Shown: positions 8,434 to 16,924, numbered from the stretch's first letter. The stretch is 33,586 bases of DNA from Candidatus Hydrogenedentes bacterium ADurb.Bin170 (GCA_002070275.1 MWCY01000032.1:1-33586), one strand, 5' to 3'. Numbers and translations: made by a program. The notes: a model not told the origin generated them from the sequence alone.

Positions 8434-9027
8434 TCAGATGAAATAATGCGGCGCTTCCGGCTCTGCCTCCTGAAAAGTCCCGGACTCATTCATGACATCC
8501 ACCATATGGCGAAGCGTCTGGCTCAGTTCCTGAAGAAAAGACGATGCCGGATTGAAGCGCAGTCCTTCATTCACATGAAAGAGAGCTGTTTTCATGACAC
8601 CGACAGCGGTACGGGGCGGCATGCCCGCCTTTTCCGCTTCCACAACCGTCTGCAGCAGTGCTAAAGCGGTGTCACAATGAAGGGTCGCCCTGAATTCCTC
8701 TTCACTCATTTTTCCGGCAAGGACACTTAAATCGCCGTTTTTGTCAAGCAGCTGAAGTGCCAGATCGTATTCGCCTTTGGCACGGGTAAGCTGCGGGGGA
8801 GACTGGGTGAAAAAGCAGCGCCCCAGCAGATAGTGCGCCACGGCATTGCCCGGCGCTGCCTGAAGGCTTTCCAGTACCAGCGGGTAGGCTTCTGTATAGG
8901 AAAGCTTTTCGCAAAGGCGCCACGCATTCAGCAGGACTGTATCCGGATCCGGGTTGTGATGGCATGCCGCCAGCATACAGGAAAAGAGCGCCAGCATCGC
9001 CGCAAAAAACCGTACGCTTCCGTTCAT
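8434..9027 (-). CDS. small TPR-like lipoprotein
   Basis: A 197-residue lipoprotein. The signal peptide ends in the lipobox LAAC, with the lipidated cysteine at residue 22. The mature part is helical with TPR-like periodicity (AYPLVLESLQAAPGNAVAHY and neighbouring helices), resembling outer-membrane-anchored TPR scaffolds. The ATG at 9027 is preferred because AAGAGG lies 10 bp upstream; a second ATG at 9036 is too close to it. It starts 17 bp after the stop of the HtrA-like gene and is the last gene of the pseudopilin-HtrA operon. The function is unknown; a periplasmic scaffolding or sensing role alongside the HtrA proteins is a guess from position. Confidence 0.75.
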   Translation of the reverse strand: MNGSVRFFAAMLALFSCMLAACHHNPDPDTVLLNAWRLCEKLSYTEAYPLVLESLQAAPGNAVAHYLLGRCFFTQSPPQLTRAKGEYDLALQLLDKNGDLSVLAGKMSEEEFRATLHCDTALALLQTVVEAEKAGMPPRTAVGVMKTALFHVNEGLRFNPASSFLQELSQTLRHMVDVMNESGTFQEAEPEAPHYFI

Positions 9028-9043
9028 GGCAGGCATGCCTCTT

Positions 9044-10429
9044 TTACCAGCGCGGGCGCAGCCGGAGAAAACCCGTCTGTGCTCCGGCGCGGACAAATAG
9101 TGTGATTTCATCAGGCTTGTCCTGTTTAAAAAATTGTGCGGCTTCTTTATAGTCATCAAGATCGCGAATTGTCGCACTGTTCATGGACATGATGATCAGC
9201 CCCGGCTGGATACGTGCCGCCTGTGCGGCACTGCCCGACACAACCCGGCGGACAATCACGCCCTGCACCTCTTCACCCAGATTCAGGAGAATGCGAAGGT
9301 CGCGGGTAATCTCCCGGACAACCATGCCCAGATGCTCATCCTCGTATTCATCGGCATCCTGTGCGGCACGGGGCCGATGCCCCAGCGTGGCAGTCAGAGC
9401 AAGCTCTTCGCCATTGCGCAGCAGGGTGATTTCCACTTCCGACCCCGGCGCTTTCTCTTTGACCATCTGAGTAAAAGCCAGAACATCCCGGTCATGGATA
9501 GCCCGGATGGGATGCCCGTCAAAGGCACGGATAATGTCGCCGGGTACGATGCCGACGGCAGCTGCCGGAGAATCAGGTATGACTGTGCTCACGATCAAAC
9601 CGCCCGCTTCCGGAATATTCCAGTATCGTGCAAATTCTTCTTTCAGAGGCTGTGTAAAAACGCCCAGCCAGGCTTCTTCCGCTTCGACGGATTCCTGTGT
9701 CTGATCGGGAGGTGATGCGATGTGTTTTTCAAAAAGAGAAGCCTGATATACCAGTGGTACACCGCTTCGCGAAAAAAACTCACCGCCCTCCGCTACGGCA
9801 AGATCAAATCCGGTGATACCGACAACCTGTCCCCGACGGTTGATGACCGGACCGGTAACAAAGCCCATTTTCAGCTGACCGCCCAGACAATAGGTGGATC
9901 GGGGTGCGTCCAGAACGGAGATGATGCGGTCTTCCTGAATGGCGCGGTTGAAATCCAGCGTTTCCCCCATGATGCCGAGAATCGCCACGGGCTCGCCCAG
10001 CGAAAGCCCGGCGTCCGTGCTGAAGCGCACATAAGGCAGTGTAAGCGGTGTTTCGGACTGCAGGCGCAGAAGGGATACATTCAGATCATCCGGCTTCTTA
10101 AGCAGCACAGCCGGATAACTCTGTTCTTTTCCGTCAATGCGGAAAGTGACCCGGAAATTAAAACTCTGCACATTGTCCCGCTGCAGATGCCCGTTGGTTA
10201 AAAGCAGCCCTTCCGCCGAGACATTGAGCGCCACGGCAAAACCGTTCTGTCTGATCTGCTCGCCGCTTCGCGGGTCTGTGGTTTCCTGCGTGAAGGTGAG
10301 CACGCAGAGCGCAGGAGAGATGGTGTCATAGGCGCGCTGCAGCATTTCCTGTTCAAAGGAAAAGCCCGAACCGGAAAAAAGCAGCACGCTCAGGCAGAGG
10401 GCAAAGGGTAAGAAGGATTTAATCGACAT
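9044..10429 (-). CDS. HtrA/DegP-like protein lacking the catalytic serine
   Basis: A 461-residue secreted protein with a signal peptide (residues 1-24), a trypsin-like domain and two PDZ domains (about 240-345 and 360-460). The protease domain keeps His81 (LLLTNGHLQ) and Asp115 (PDDLNVSLLRL), but the GNSGGP active-site loop reads GFVTGPV at residues 189-195, so the nucleophilic serine is replaced by Val191. The oxyanion-loop glycine before it is also lost. The protein should therefore be catalytically dead and act as a binding partner or regulator. The start at 10429 (AAGGAAG 9 bp upstream) overlaps the stop of the active HtrA gene by 11 bp, so the two are coupled, suggesting duplication followed by specialisation into a hetero-complex. 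Confidence 0.85.
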   Translation of the reverse strand: MSIKSFLPFALCLSVLLFSGSGFSFEQEMLQRAYDTISPALCVLTFTQETTDPRSGEQIRQNGFAVALNVSAEGLLLTNGHLQRDNVQSFNFRVTFRIDGKEQSYPAVLLKKPDDLNVSLLRLQSETPLTLPYVRFSTDAGLSLGEPVAILGIMGETLDFNRAIQEDRIISVLDAPRSTYCLGGQLKMGFVTGPVINRRGQVVGITGFDLAVAEGGEFFSRSGVPLVYQASLFEKHIASPPDQTQESVEAEEAWLGVFTQPLKEEFARYWNIPEAGGLIVSTVIPDSPAAAVGIVPGDIIRAFDGHPIRAIHDRDVLAFTQMVKEKAPGSEVEITLLRNGEELALTATLGHRPRAAQDADEYEDEHLGMVVREITRDLRILLNLGEEVQGVIVRRVVSGSAAQAARIQPGLIIMSMNSATIRDLDDYKEAAQFFKQDKPDEITLFVRAGAQTGFLRLRPRW

Positions 10430-11822
10430 GATCAAGTACTTCCTTGTCCAGAATGGAGGACTTGCTGTTTGTCTGATCAATCAGCACAAAACGGGTCAGA
10501 GCGCCTTTCTGCACAAAAAGCATGGTCAGCGCTTTCCTGTTTTCCTGCACCGATTTATAGAGGTTCATAAAATCTGAAAGGGAAGCAACCGGCGTGTCAT
10601 CCAGTTTTAAAATAATGTCCCCCGGCGTAAGCCCCGACGATGCGGCAAGCCCGCCCGGCAGGCAGCCCGAAACAAGCACGCCCGTATGACCCGGCAGCTG
10701 TGCCCGGCGCGCAAGATCAGGGGTCAACTCCACAAGTGTGAAGCCCCATTCCGAAAACTCGGCGTTTCTGCCCTTGTATGCCGATTCTTCTTCCGTAACA
10801 ACAGAAAAGGACATCTCTTCACCGCCCCGCTCCAGCACAAGAGTCACCGGTTCTCCGACAGGCAGGTCAGCAACAGCTTTTCGGACGGCGGGCAGTTCCT
10901 CTTCGTGACGTGCATGCATGGGACGATTGCCCAGACGGATGAGAATGTCTCCGGGCCGGACACCTGCTTCATAACTGGCGGACAAAGGCGCAACATCGGC
11001 AATAACCACACCCCGTGCCGAAGGATCATCGGTTTTGGAAGTCATCTCCTGAAAGACCAGGCCCAGCGCACTGCGCCGGACACTGCCGTGATCAATGATT
11101 TGTGTCACAACCTGACGCGCAATATTGGCGGGAATGGCAAAACCCAGATTCTCGGCTCCGCTGAGCATGCGCGCATTGATGCCTACCACATCACCTTTTA
11201 AGTTGACGAGAGGGCCGCCGCTGTTGCCCGGGTTGATGGCAGCATCGGTCTGAATCCAGTTGTTGTAGGGAGAAGACATGCCGGACGCATTTTCAAGATA
11301 ACGGTCGCGGACACTGATGATCCCCAGAGAAACGCTTCGGGCAAGCCCATGGGGACTGCCCATGGCAAGCACCATCTGTCCCGCCTCGATAGCATCGGAA
11401 TCCCCCCAGCGTACATAGGGAAAAGGGCGGTCTGCTTCTATTTTGAGCACCGCCACATCCGTGTAAGGATCCACGCCTACGACCCGCGCCTCATGTTCCG
11501 TATTGTCGCTCAGGATGCACCATACCTCGCTGCTTTCTCCGGCGACATGTTCGTTCGTGACTATATACCCGTCTGCGCTGATGATAAAACCGCTGCCCAC
11601 TGTAAGCACTTCCGTTCGCTTCCCGGATACAAACACTTCCTTCACCGGACGAATGTGCACCAGCGCAGGAGCGACCCGGTTGCGGGCAGCAAGAACCCGG
11701 TCCTGAGTGTTTCCGCTGAGGCTGGCGCAGCCACCGGCAAGAACCACGGCACTCAAAAGCAGCAAGTATGAAAAACCGTGCCGCAGGCGGACGGATAAGG
11801 GCACGTGCGTATGAGGCATCAT
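10419..11822 (-). CDS. HtrA/DegQ-like serine protease, lipoprotein
   Basis: A 467-residue trypsin-like periplasmic protease with an intact triad: His92 (VTNEHVAG), Asp122 (DPYTDVAVLKI) and Ser201 (INPGNSGGPL). A lipobox LAGGC places a lipidated cysteine at residue 32, so it is membrane-tethered rather than soluble like DegP. Two PDZ domains follow, around residues 250-325 (with SASYEAGVRPGDILIRL) and 365-445 (with AASSGLTPGDIILKLDD). HtrA proteases remove or refold damaged envelope proteins, and their PDZ domains read exposed C-termini. The gene starts 33 bp after the pseudopilin gene and overlaps the catalytically dead paralogue. Two adjacent ATGs (11822, 11819) are possible starts, with GGAG 11-14 bp upstream. 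Confidence 0.93.
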   Translation of the reverse strand: MMPHTHVPLSVRLRHGFSYLLLLSAVVLAGGCASLSGNTQDRVLAARNRVAPALVHIRPVKEVFVSGKRTEVLTVGSGFIISADGYIVTNEHVAGESSEVWCILSDNTEHEARVVGVDPYTDVAVLKIEADRPFPYVRWGDSDAIEAGQMVLAMGSPHGLARSVSLGIISVRDRYLENASGMSSPYNNWIQTDAAINPGNSGGPLVNLKGDVVGINARMLSGAENLGFAIPANIARQVVTQIIDHGSVRRSALGLVFQEMTSKTDDPSARGVVIADVAPLSASYEAGVRPGDILIRLGNRPMHARHEEELPAVRKAVADLPVGEPVTLVLERGGEEMSFSVVTEEESAYKGRNAEFSEWGFTLVELTPDLARRAQLPGHTGVLVSGCLPGGLAASSGLTPGDIILKLDDTPVASLSDFMNLYKSVQENRKALTMLFVQKGALTRFVLIDQTNSKSSILDKEVLDHVD

Positions 11823-11855
11823 ATGTATCCGGTCTCCACAAAGGGTTGTCGGCAG

Positions 11856-12845
11856 TTATTCGCCAAGGCTGAAAAGAGAACCCAGCGACGCAAACCCTTT
11901 GGACGCCGGAAACTCATAAGGATATTGATTGAATTTCACATGACCGTCCATATACAGCGTATTGGCGCCGCCCGGCAGATGGTTGAACTGGGCGCTCGCC
12001 GTGGTGGTCGCAGAAACGACATCCCACATGACCGGCAGCATGCTCTGCGCCTGTGCGGAGGCGGCAGGGTTGTTGATATCCGTAATAAGAAAACGCTCTA
12101 TGCCTTCCCGAAGCCGGTAAAGCGTGGTGCTGTCTCCGTTGCCCAGAGGAACATTGGACGGGGTGGACATGGCCTGAAACATACCGTAGGCGGCAGGGTT
12201 ATCGAGGTCTTTATTGAGCGCCCAGTCATTCTCTGAATTCTTATCACCCAGTGTGCCGTTGAAAAGGGGCGGCATGAAGGAAAGACACGCCATCAGATAG
12301 GCCATTTGCGAAGAAATAAGGGACGAGGGAAATCCGAAAAGCCCCACGTCAAAAGACGGGTCGCTGTCGGATGCTTTGTCAATGACAAAGCCGTAATACA
12401 GATAACTGGCATCGGGCCGGGAGGGAAATCCTTTGTAGGCGCAGAGCTGCCCCGGCGCTTCAGCAATGATATGCAGCGGGTTCTTCTGGCTCCTTTCCGG
12501 ATCGGAAGGGCACAGCAGCACCTGCAGATCTGTCAGATATTCCGGATAGACAGCGGACATCTGCGGCGCCAGGCTGGCCCGGTTCTGCCCGTCTTCACAG
12601 CCTGACGGCAGGGAGGCACCCCACGGCTGGTCGGCATGTATACGGGGGAAAAGATCACTCGACTCGCCTGCGTACATCTTGAAGACAACGCCCATCTGCT
12701 TGAGGTTGTTCGCGCAGCTGGAGCGCCGTGCTGCTTCTCTGGCACGGGCAAGGGCTGGAAGCAGGATGGCGGCAAGAATTCCGATAATAGCAATGACCAC
12801 CAGAAGCTCTATGAGTGTAAAGCCTGGTTTATTTCCACGAAACAT
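11856..12845 (-). CDS. type II-secretion-like pseudopilin (H-X-DG family)
   Basis: A 329-residue class III prepilin-like protein. The N-terminus has the prepilin peptidase site [12 protein letters not shown] with Gly at -1, Phe at +1 and Glu at +5, followed by a hydrophobic helix ([15 protein letters not shown]) and the [18 protein letters not shown] segment. Near the C-terminus [17 protein letters not shown] is the H-X9-DG processing-associated motif, here with ten residues between His and Asp. This combination is abundant in Planctomycetota, Lentisphaerota and Hydrogenedentota, where large paralogous sets exist and functions are mostly unknown. AAGGGAAAGG sits just before the ATG at 12845. 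It leads the operon with the two HtrA-type genes, so quality control or maturation of this protein by them is possible. Confidence 0.92.
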   Translation of the reverse strand: MFRGNKPGFTLIELLVVIAIIGILAAILLPALARAREAARRSSCANNLKQMGVVFKMYAGESSDLFPRIHADQPWGASLPSGCEDGQNRASLAPQMSAVYPEYLTDLQVLLCPSDPERSQKNPLHIIAEAPGQLCAYKGFPSRPDASYLYYGFVIDKASDSDPSFDVGLFGFPSSLISSQMAYLMACLSFMPPLFNGTLGDKNSENDWALNKDLDNPAAYGMFQAMSTPSNVPLGNGDSTTLYRLREGIERFLITDINNPAASAQAQSMLPVMWDVVSATTTASAQFNHLPGGANTLYMDGHVKFNQYPYEFPASKGFASLGSLFSLGE

Positions 12846-12925
12846 AACCTTTCCCTTTCTTAAAAAGCAAGCAGATAATTAGAGTTGGAAGTGTGATTCT
12901 GAAGAAATGCGGAACCGCTTCGTTA

Positions 12926-12931
12926 ATTATA
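12926..12931 (-). promoter_or_regulatory. -10 element for the pseudopilin operon
   Basis: On the minus strand a perfect TATAAT lies about 80 bp before the pseudopilin ATG. No good -35 element is seen at 16-18 bp. An imperfect dyad GCGG-AA-CCGC at 12909-12918 falls near the expected start site and could be an operator. Confidence 0.4.
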
Positions 12932-13042
12932 CATCAACAGCGGATTCTTTTGTTTCAGTTTCTTCCTTCATTTCCCGACGGGGGGCAGTGCCTGTAAAGG
13001 GAACAGCGGAGGAAAAGTAAAATTCCGGATATCAGTACACTT

Positions 13043-13083
13043 AAAATCGACTGAGCGGATGAAGTGATCCTTCACCCGCTCAG
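13043..13083 (-). terminator. intrinsic terminator of the glutamate dehydrogenase gene
   Basis: Positions 13051-13083 form a long hairpin: CTGAGCGG pairs with CCGCTCAG, one A/C mismatch follows, then TGAAG pairs with CTTCA around a 5-base loop. Read on the minus strand it lies 60 bp after the gdh stop and is followed by TCGATTTT, a short U-run. It separates gdh from the pseudopilin operon. Confidence 0.75.
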
Positions 13084-13142
13084 TTAAATGAATTTCTCGT
13101 AGCTATTTGGCACAGAGCGGTGCTCTGTACATGTCCGTCCGA

Positions 13143-14429
13143 TCAGACCCAGCCGCGCAGGCGACAGGCTTCCGCCACGCGCTGAATGGCAATCATGTAG
13201 GCGGCATCACGCATGGAAACAGATTCCCGCTCCGACAGATCGGCAACTGCCTGAAAAGCGGATACCATTTTGCTTTCCAGCCGCTGCAGCACTTCTTCCT
13301 TGCTCCAGTAGAAGTTCATGTTGCACTGAACCTGCTCGAAATAGCTGCAGGTCACGCCGCCCGCATTGGTAAGAAAATCGGGAATTACATAGATATTTTT
13401 TTCTTTCAGCACAGCATCCGCTTCAAGAGTGGTCGGACCGTTGGCGCATTCCAGCAGCACTTTCACGGAAGGATTAATCCGGCCCACCGTGTTCGCATTG
13501 ATCTGGTTTTCGATGGCGGCAGGCATCAGGATATCCACTTCCTCTTCAATCCAGGCATCGCCCGGAAGCACTTCGTAGCCGTTCGCAGCTGCCTGGGCTT
13601 TATCGATGCCGCCGTAGCGGTTGGTGATGGACAGAAGAAAAGCCAGATCAACACCATCTTTTTTGCGGTAGGTGTAAGACACTTTGTCTGTCTGATCCCA
13701 GCAGGCAACGCAGGTGACGATACCGCCGTACGCCTGAAACAGCTGAATGGCGTACTGAGCCACATTGCCGAAGCCCTGTACCGAGGCGGTACACCCGGCG
13801 ATGTCAATATTCTTCAGCTTCAGTGCCTCACGAAGGACGTAGATAGCGCCGAAGCCGGTGGCTTCTGTCCGGCCCAGAGAACCGCCCATACTCAGCGGCT
13901 TGCCTGTGATGAATCCGGGATATTTCTCTCCGCGGATCGTTTCGTATTCGTCCAGCATCCACAACATATGCTGACCGGAAGTCATGACATCGGGCGCCGG
14001 CACATCGGCAAGAGGACCCACATTGCGGGCAACCTGGCGTACCCAGCCGCGGCAGATCCGTTCCTGTTCCTGCTGCGACAGATGATGGGGATCACACACA
14101 ACCCCGCCTTTGCCGCCGCCCAGAGGAATGTCCACAACAGCGCATTTCCAGGTCATCCACATGGAAAGCGCCTTGACGGTGTTGTCTGTTTCCTGCGGGT
14201 GGAAACGAATTCCGCCTTTATTGGGACCCCGCGCATCGTTATGCTGCACTCTGGATCCGCGGAACACCTGAACCGAACCATCGTCCATGCGCACCGGTAT
14301 GCTGAAATAGTACTCTCGCATCGGGTTGCGCAGCAGTTCGCGGGTTGCAGCATCCAGACCCAGCTTTTCGGCTACGGCGTCAAATTGTTTTTGGGCAAGT
14401 TCAAAGGCATTAAAAGATTGGTCACCCAT
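13143..14429 (-). CDS. gdhA: Glu/Leu/Phe/Val family dehydrogenase (glutamate dehydrogenase)
   Basis: A 428-residue amino-acid dehydrogenase of the hexameric small-subunit class, converting glutamate to 2-oxoglutarate and ammonia, or the reverse. Substrate-binding lysines lie in GPNKGGIRFHP (K71) and at K95; the catalytic lysine is K107 in IPLGGGKGGV; the catalytic Asp lies in ADVPAPD (141-147). The dinucleotide fold begins at VQGFGNVAQ (GFGNVA, 219-224). Length is typical of NAD-dependent bacterial/archaeal enzymes, and glutamate is by far the most likely substrate, although specificity within the Glu/Leu/Phe/Val family cannot be read with certainty. The start at 14429 has AAGGA 8 bp upstream; an in-frame ATG at 14486 has no such site. 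The gene is monocistronic, with its own promoter, long leader and terminator. Confidence 0.93.
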   Translation of the reverse strand: MGDQSFNAFELAQKQFDAVAEKLGLDAATRELLRNPMREYYFSIPVRMDDGSVQVFRGSRVQHNDARGPNKGGIRFHPQETDNTVKALSMWMTWKCAVVDIPLGGGKGGVVCDPHHLSQQEQERICRGWVRQVARNVGPLADVPAPDVMTSGQHMLWMLDEYETIRGEKYPGFITGKPLSMGGSLGRTEATGFGAIYVLREALKLKNIDIAGCTASVQGFGNVAQYAIQLFQAYGGIVTCVACWDQTDKVSYTYRKKDGVDLAFLLSITNRYGGIDKAQAAANGYEVLPGDAWIEEEVDILMPAAIENQINANTVGRINPSVKVLLECANGPTTLEADAVLKEKNIYVIPDFLTNAGGVTCSYFEQVQCNMNFYWSKEEVLQRLESKMVSAFQAVADLSERESVSMRDAAYMIAIQRVAEACRLRGWV

Positions 14430-14624
14430 CGTACTGTTCCTTATGAGGCTGGTGAACCTGGTGTGTAAACCCTTGACTTCGTGCAAGGGCGCAATGAAAA
14501 GAACTGAATTGAGCCGGACTGGAAAGGAAAAATCGGGATCCCGCCACGGTCTTTTTCTCCGACAGTTTTACTGTCGTGCATTGACTGGATTTCAGATTCC
14601 GGGCACCCCCGATCGTTTTTAAGC
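14430..14624 (-). promoter_or_regulatory. long structured 5' leader of gdh
   Basis: The predicted transcript has about 195 nt before the ATG. It contains a perfect hairpin at 14560-14576 (CGACAG, 5-base loop, CTGTCG), a palindrome CGGGATCCCG at 14534-14543 followed on the minus strand by ATTTTTCC (attenuator-like, with a complementary A-rich segment upstream), and a hairpin CCCTTG/CAAGGG at 14470-14489 just ahead of the ribosome-binding site. The arrangement would suit attenuation or a riboswitch, but I recognise no known class. Confidence 0.35.
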
Positions 14625-14630
14625 CTCCAT

Positions 14631-14660
14631 ATTTTATTCCAATGCGGACGGGCTCGGCAA
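14631..14660 (-). promoter_or_regulatory. promoter for gdh
   Basis: On the minus strand TTGCCG (14655-14660) and TAAAAT (14631-14636) are separated by 18 bp, predicting a start near 14624. Confidence 0.45.
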
Positions 14661-14740
14661 ATTTTCTTCAAAGGAGCCGACACAAAGGGATATCGAAAGG
14701 AAATACAGGCGTTTTTACGGGAAACACCCAGGAAAAATGC

Positions 14741-14769
14741 TTGCCATTTCAGGAAATCTGAAGTATAAT
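14741..14769 (+). promoter_or_regulatory. strong sigma70-type promoter
   Basis: TTGCCA and a perfect TATAAT are separated by 17 bp, the best consensus match in the window. It predicts a start near 14776 and a leader of about 50 nt to the beta-helix gene at 14828. It also rules out the in-frame ATG at 14768, which overlaps the -10 box. Confidence 0.7.
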
Positions 14770-14827
14770 GCAGACGGTCTTTTATGGTGCTTTAACTGTT
14801 GCTTCGTTACGAATAGGAACGCTCACG

Positions 14828-16498
14828 ATGAAATCCGTGTCTCTGGCCGGTTCTGTATATAACAGTGCTTTTTTACTCGCCGTCTTTTGTGCTGCCTTTG
14901 CCCCGGCTTATTGCGACACGTATCATGTCGATATCCGGAATGAAACAGGTACTGCTGACGGCTCGCCTGCACACCCTTACACGGATATACAAAGCGCACT
15001 GGATGCGGCACACTCCGGTGATTCGATTCTGGTTGCCCACGGAAAATATGCCGGAAACATCACTGTGAACAACAAACGGGTGATCTTGCGCGGCGGATAT
15101 GCAGGCGGATCATCTGATCAGTACAACAGCGGCAGCAGCGGCGACTTTTCAGAACAGCTGCCGAAGACGTATGTGACTGAAATTGCCGGTGAGTCAGACG
15201 CGCCGGCGTTGCTGCTGATTTACGATCAGACATCCGGGACGGAAATCAGCGGCCTGACCGTATCAGGCGGCAGCTGCGGTGTAGTGTTTGATCATGACTA
15301 CACCTGGCCTCGGCTGGAAAATATTACCCTCTCTGATATGGTGATTCAGGGCAATGGCACTCAGGACCAATATACCACAGGCGGCGGCATGTTCGTCACA
15401 GGAAGCGGACACAGTATCCGGAACAGTGCCATCCGTGACAACGAGTCAGGTTTCGGTGCCGGCATTTATCTCAATGCGGACAATGTCACTATACAGGACT
15501 GCCATATTGCGGATAATCAGGGGCACGGAGACCATGGTGCGGGTATCTATCAGGGCGGAAGCGCTGTCATTGAACGGTGCATCATTTCCGGCAACAGGGT
15601 GGGCGTAACCGCCGGACATGGATGGGGCGGCGGGTTGCTGCTTGCCGGAACAGTGACAATGCGGCATAACCGTATCTATGAAAATTATTCGCCCTCCGGC
15701 GGCGGTGGCGTTTTTGCCGACGAAGGGGCGGTTGTAACGCTGGATCATGAACTCATTTACGGGAACCGCTCCGAAGACTGGTTTCGCGGGGCTGCCGGTA
15801 TTTATGTGGACGGAGGCCCGGGCGGCCCTTCTGCTGTCGAAATCACACACTGCACCATAGCCTTTAATCAGGGGGACGGATCAAGCGGCGGCAACGGCGT
15901 CTACGTGGAACTGGAGTCTTCCGCTGTGCTGCGCAACTGTATCCTTTGGGGTAACGGCGGCGATGACTTTTACACGGACGAAAGTTCCACTGTTACAGCC
16001 ACTTATACACTCAGTGAAGAGGTGATAGACGGAACAGGCAATTTTTCTCTTGATCCTTTATTTGCTGATGCCGCCGGCGGAGATTTCCATCTTCGCTCCA
16101 CGGCAGGCCGTTTCGAACCCGCCGGAGGCGGTGCAGGGAATTGGGTGGCCGATGCTGCAGACAGCCCCGCCATTGATACGGGTGATCCCGGCTCACCCTT
16201 CGCTCTGGAACCGGAACCCAACGGGGGGCGCGCGAATCTGGGGGCCTATGGCAATACGCCGGAAGCAAGCAAAAGTGCTGATGCATCCGAAGGAGAACCG
16301 CCGGCGGTGCCTCATCCCGCTGATGCTGACGGCAACGGTTTCCTGAAGAAGGAAGATGCGATAGGCTTTATTGAGGGGTGGCAGCAGGGAACAAATGCAA
16401 TGGCGACAGCGATACGTGCGCTTTATATATCGGAAAAAGGCGGATCCTATAGTTATGATCCCGCATTGCCCGAACCTGAGTGCTGGGTCAGCAGATAA
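14828..16498 (+). CDS. secreted right-handed beta-helix protein with EF-hand/dockerin-like tail
   Basis: A 556-residue exported protein. The signal peptide ends near AYC-DTYHVD. Residues 35-75 have the DGSPAHPYTDIQSALDAAHSGDSILVAHGKY pattern of DUF1565/polymorphic-outer-membrane-type beta-helices, and residues 90-420 contain repeated Gly/Asn-rich coils (e.g. NSAIRDNESGFGAGIYL) with PbH1-like periodicity. Near residues 499-510 a 12-residue calcium loop DADGNGFLKKED fits an EF-hand/dockerin repeat, the only one visible. Such proteins bind or cleave polysaccharides at the cell surface; no catalytic residues can be assigned. The start at 14828 has AGGA 9 bp upstream and lies behind a near-consensus promoter, so it is probably well expressed. 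Confidence 0.85.
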   Translation: MKSVSLAGSVYNSAFLLAVFCAAFAPAYCDTYHVDIRNETGTADGSPAHPYTDIQSALDAAHSGDSILVAHGKYAGNITVNNKRVILRGGYAGGSSDQYNSGSSGDFSEQLPKTYVTEIAGESDAPALLLIYDQTSGTEISGLTVSGGSCGVVFDHDYTWPRLENITLSDMVIQGNGTQDQYTTGGGMFVTGSGHSIRNSAIRDNESGFGAGIYLNADNVTIQDCHIADNQGHGDHGAGIYQGGSAVIERCIISGNRVGVTAGHGWGGGLLLAGTVTMRHNRIYENYSPSGGGGVFADEGAVVTLDHELIYGNRSEDWFRGAAGIYVDGGPGGPSAVEITHCTIAFNQGDGSSGGNGVYVELESSAVLRNCILWGNGGDDFYTDESSTVTATYTLSEEVIDGTGNFSLDPLFADAAGGDFHLRSTAGRFEPAGGGAGNWVADAADSPAIDTGDPGSPFALEPEPNGGRANLGAYGNTPEASKSADASEGEPPAVPHPADADGNGFLKKEDAIGFIEGWQQGTNAMATAIRALYISEKGGSYSYDPALPEPECWVSR

Positions 16499-16570
16499 AC
16501 CGGTCTTGCACCTGCTTTATTACGGTTATCAGATGCAAAGCACAGGAAGCGGCGCAAAGGGCAGACGGTG

Positions 16571-16867
16571 ATGGCAGCAACGGAGAACAGTTCCATGGAT
16601 ACTCCTGAACAGTGCGTAACATGCCGGTATAAGAGAACCATCAGGGGGGAGGCACGATGCGCAAAAAGGATGATGCAGTTCTGTGCGCACGAGAAGGGAC
16701 TGCAGACTTTGCAGATGGTTCCGGGAATCTGCGCCGTGCTGAATCCGGAAAATAACTGCGCTGATTATCGCCGACGGAACTTCCATCGTCTGCGCACTGC
16801 TCTTGAGACGAACCGATGGCTGTGCTTTCTGACAGTTGTTGTGTTTGCTGTTCTGATTGTCATGTAG
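16571..16867 (+). CDS. small Cys-rich protein with C-terminal membrane anchor
   Basis: A 98-residue protein that I do not recognise. Seven cysteines fall in the N-terminal two thirds (CVTC at the start, then single cysteines in ARCAKR, QFCAHE, GICAVL and NNCADY), a pattern that could bind zinc or an Fe-S cluster. A single hydrophobic helix (WLCFLTVVVFAVLIVM) ends the protein, so it would be tail-anchored with the Cys-rich part in the cytoplasm. AAAGGG lies 10 bp upstream of the ATG. The gene follows the beta-helix gene by 72 bp; no terminator separates them. Confidence 0.55.
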   Translation: MAATENSSMDTPEQCVTCRYKRTIRGEARCAKRMMQFCAHEKGLQTLQMVPGICAVLNPENNCADYRRRNFHRLRTALETNRWLCFLTVVVFAVLIVM

Positions 16868-16924
16868 CGGCAGCACGGCAGGGGACGATATGATTCAAAG
16901 AAAGGCGGCCTCAGAAGAAGAAGT

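Noticed and set aside
9027-9177. N-terminally extended lipoprotein starting at 9177
   Set aside because: The extension overlaps the upstream HtrA-like gene by more than 100 bp and would bury the signal peptide and lipobox; the ATG at 9027 has a well-placed AAGAGG.
13107-14468. Plus-strand open frame of 453 codons opposite gdh
   Set aside because: It is a mirror of the glutamate dehydrogenase gene, whose motifs, ribosome-binding site and terminator are all on the minus strand. The antisense translation resembles nothing.
14768-14827. Beta-helix gene start at 14768
   Set aside because: This ATG lies within the TATAAT of a near-consensus promoter and lacks a ribosome-binding site; 14828 gives a clean signal peptide and an AGGA at 9 bp.
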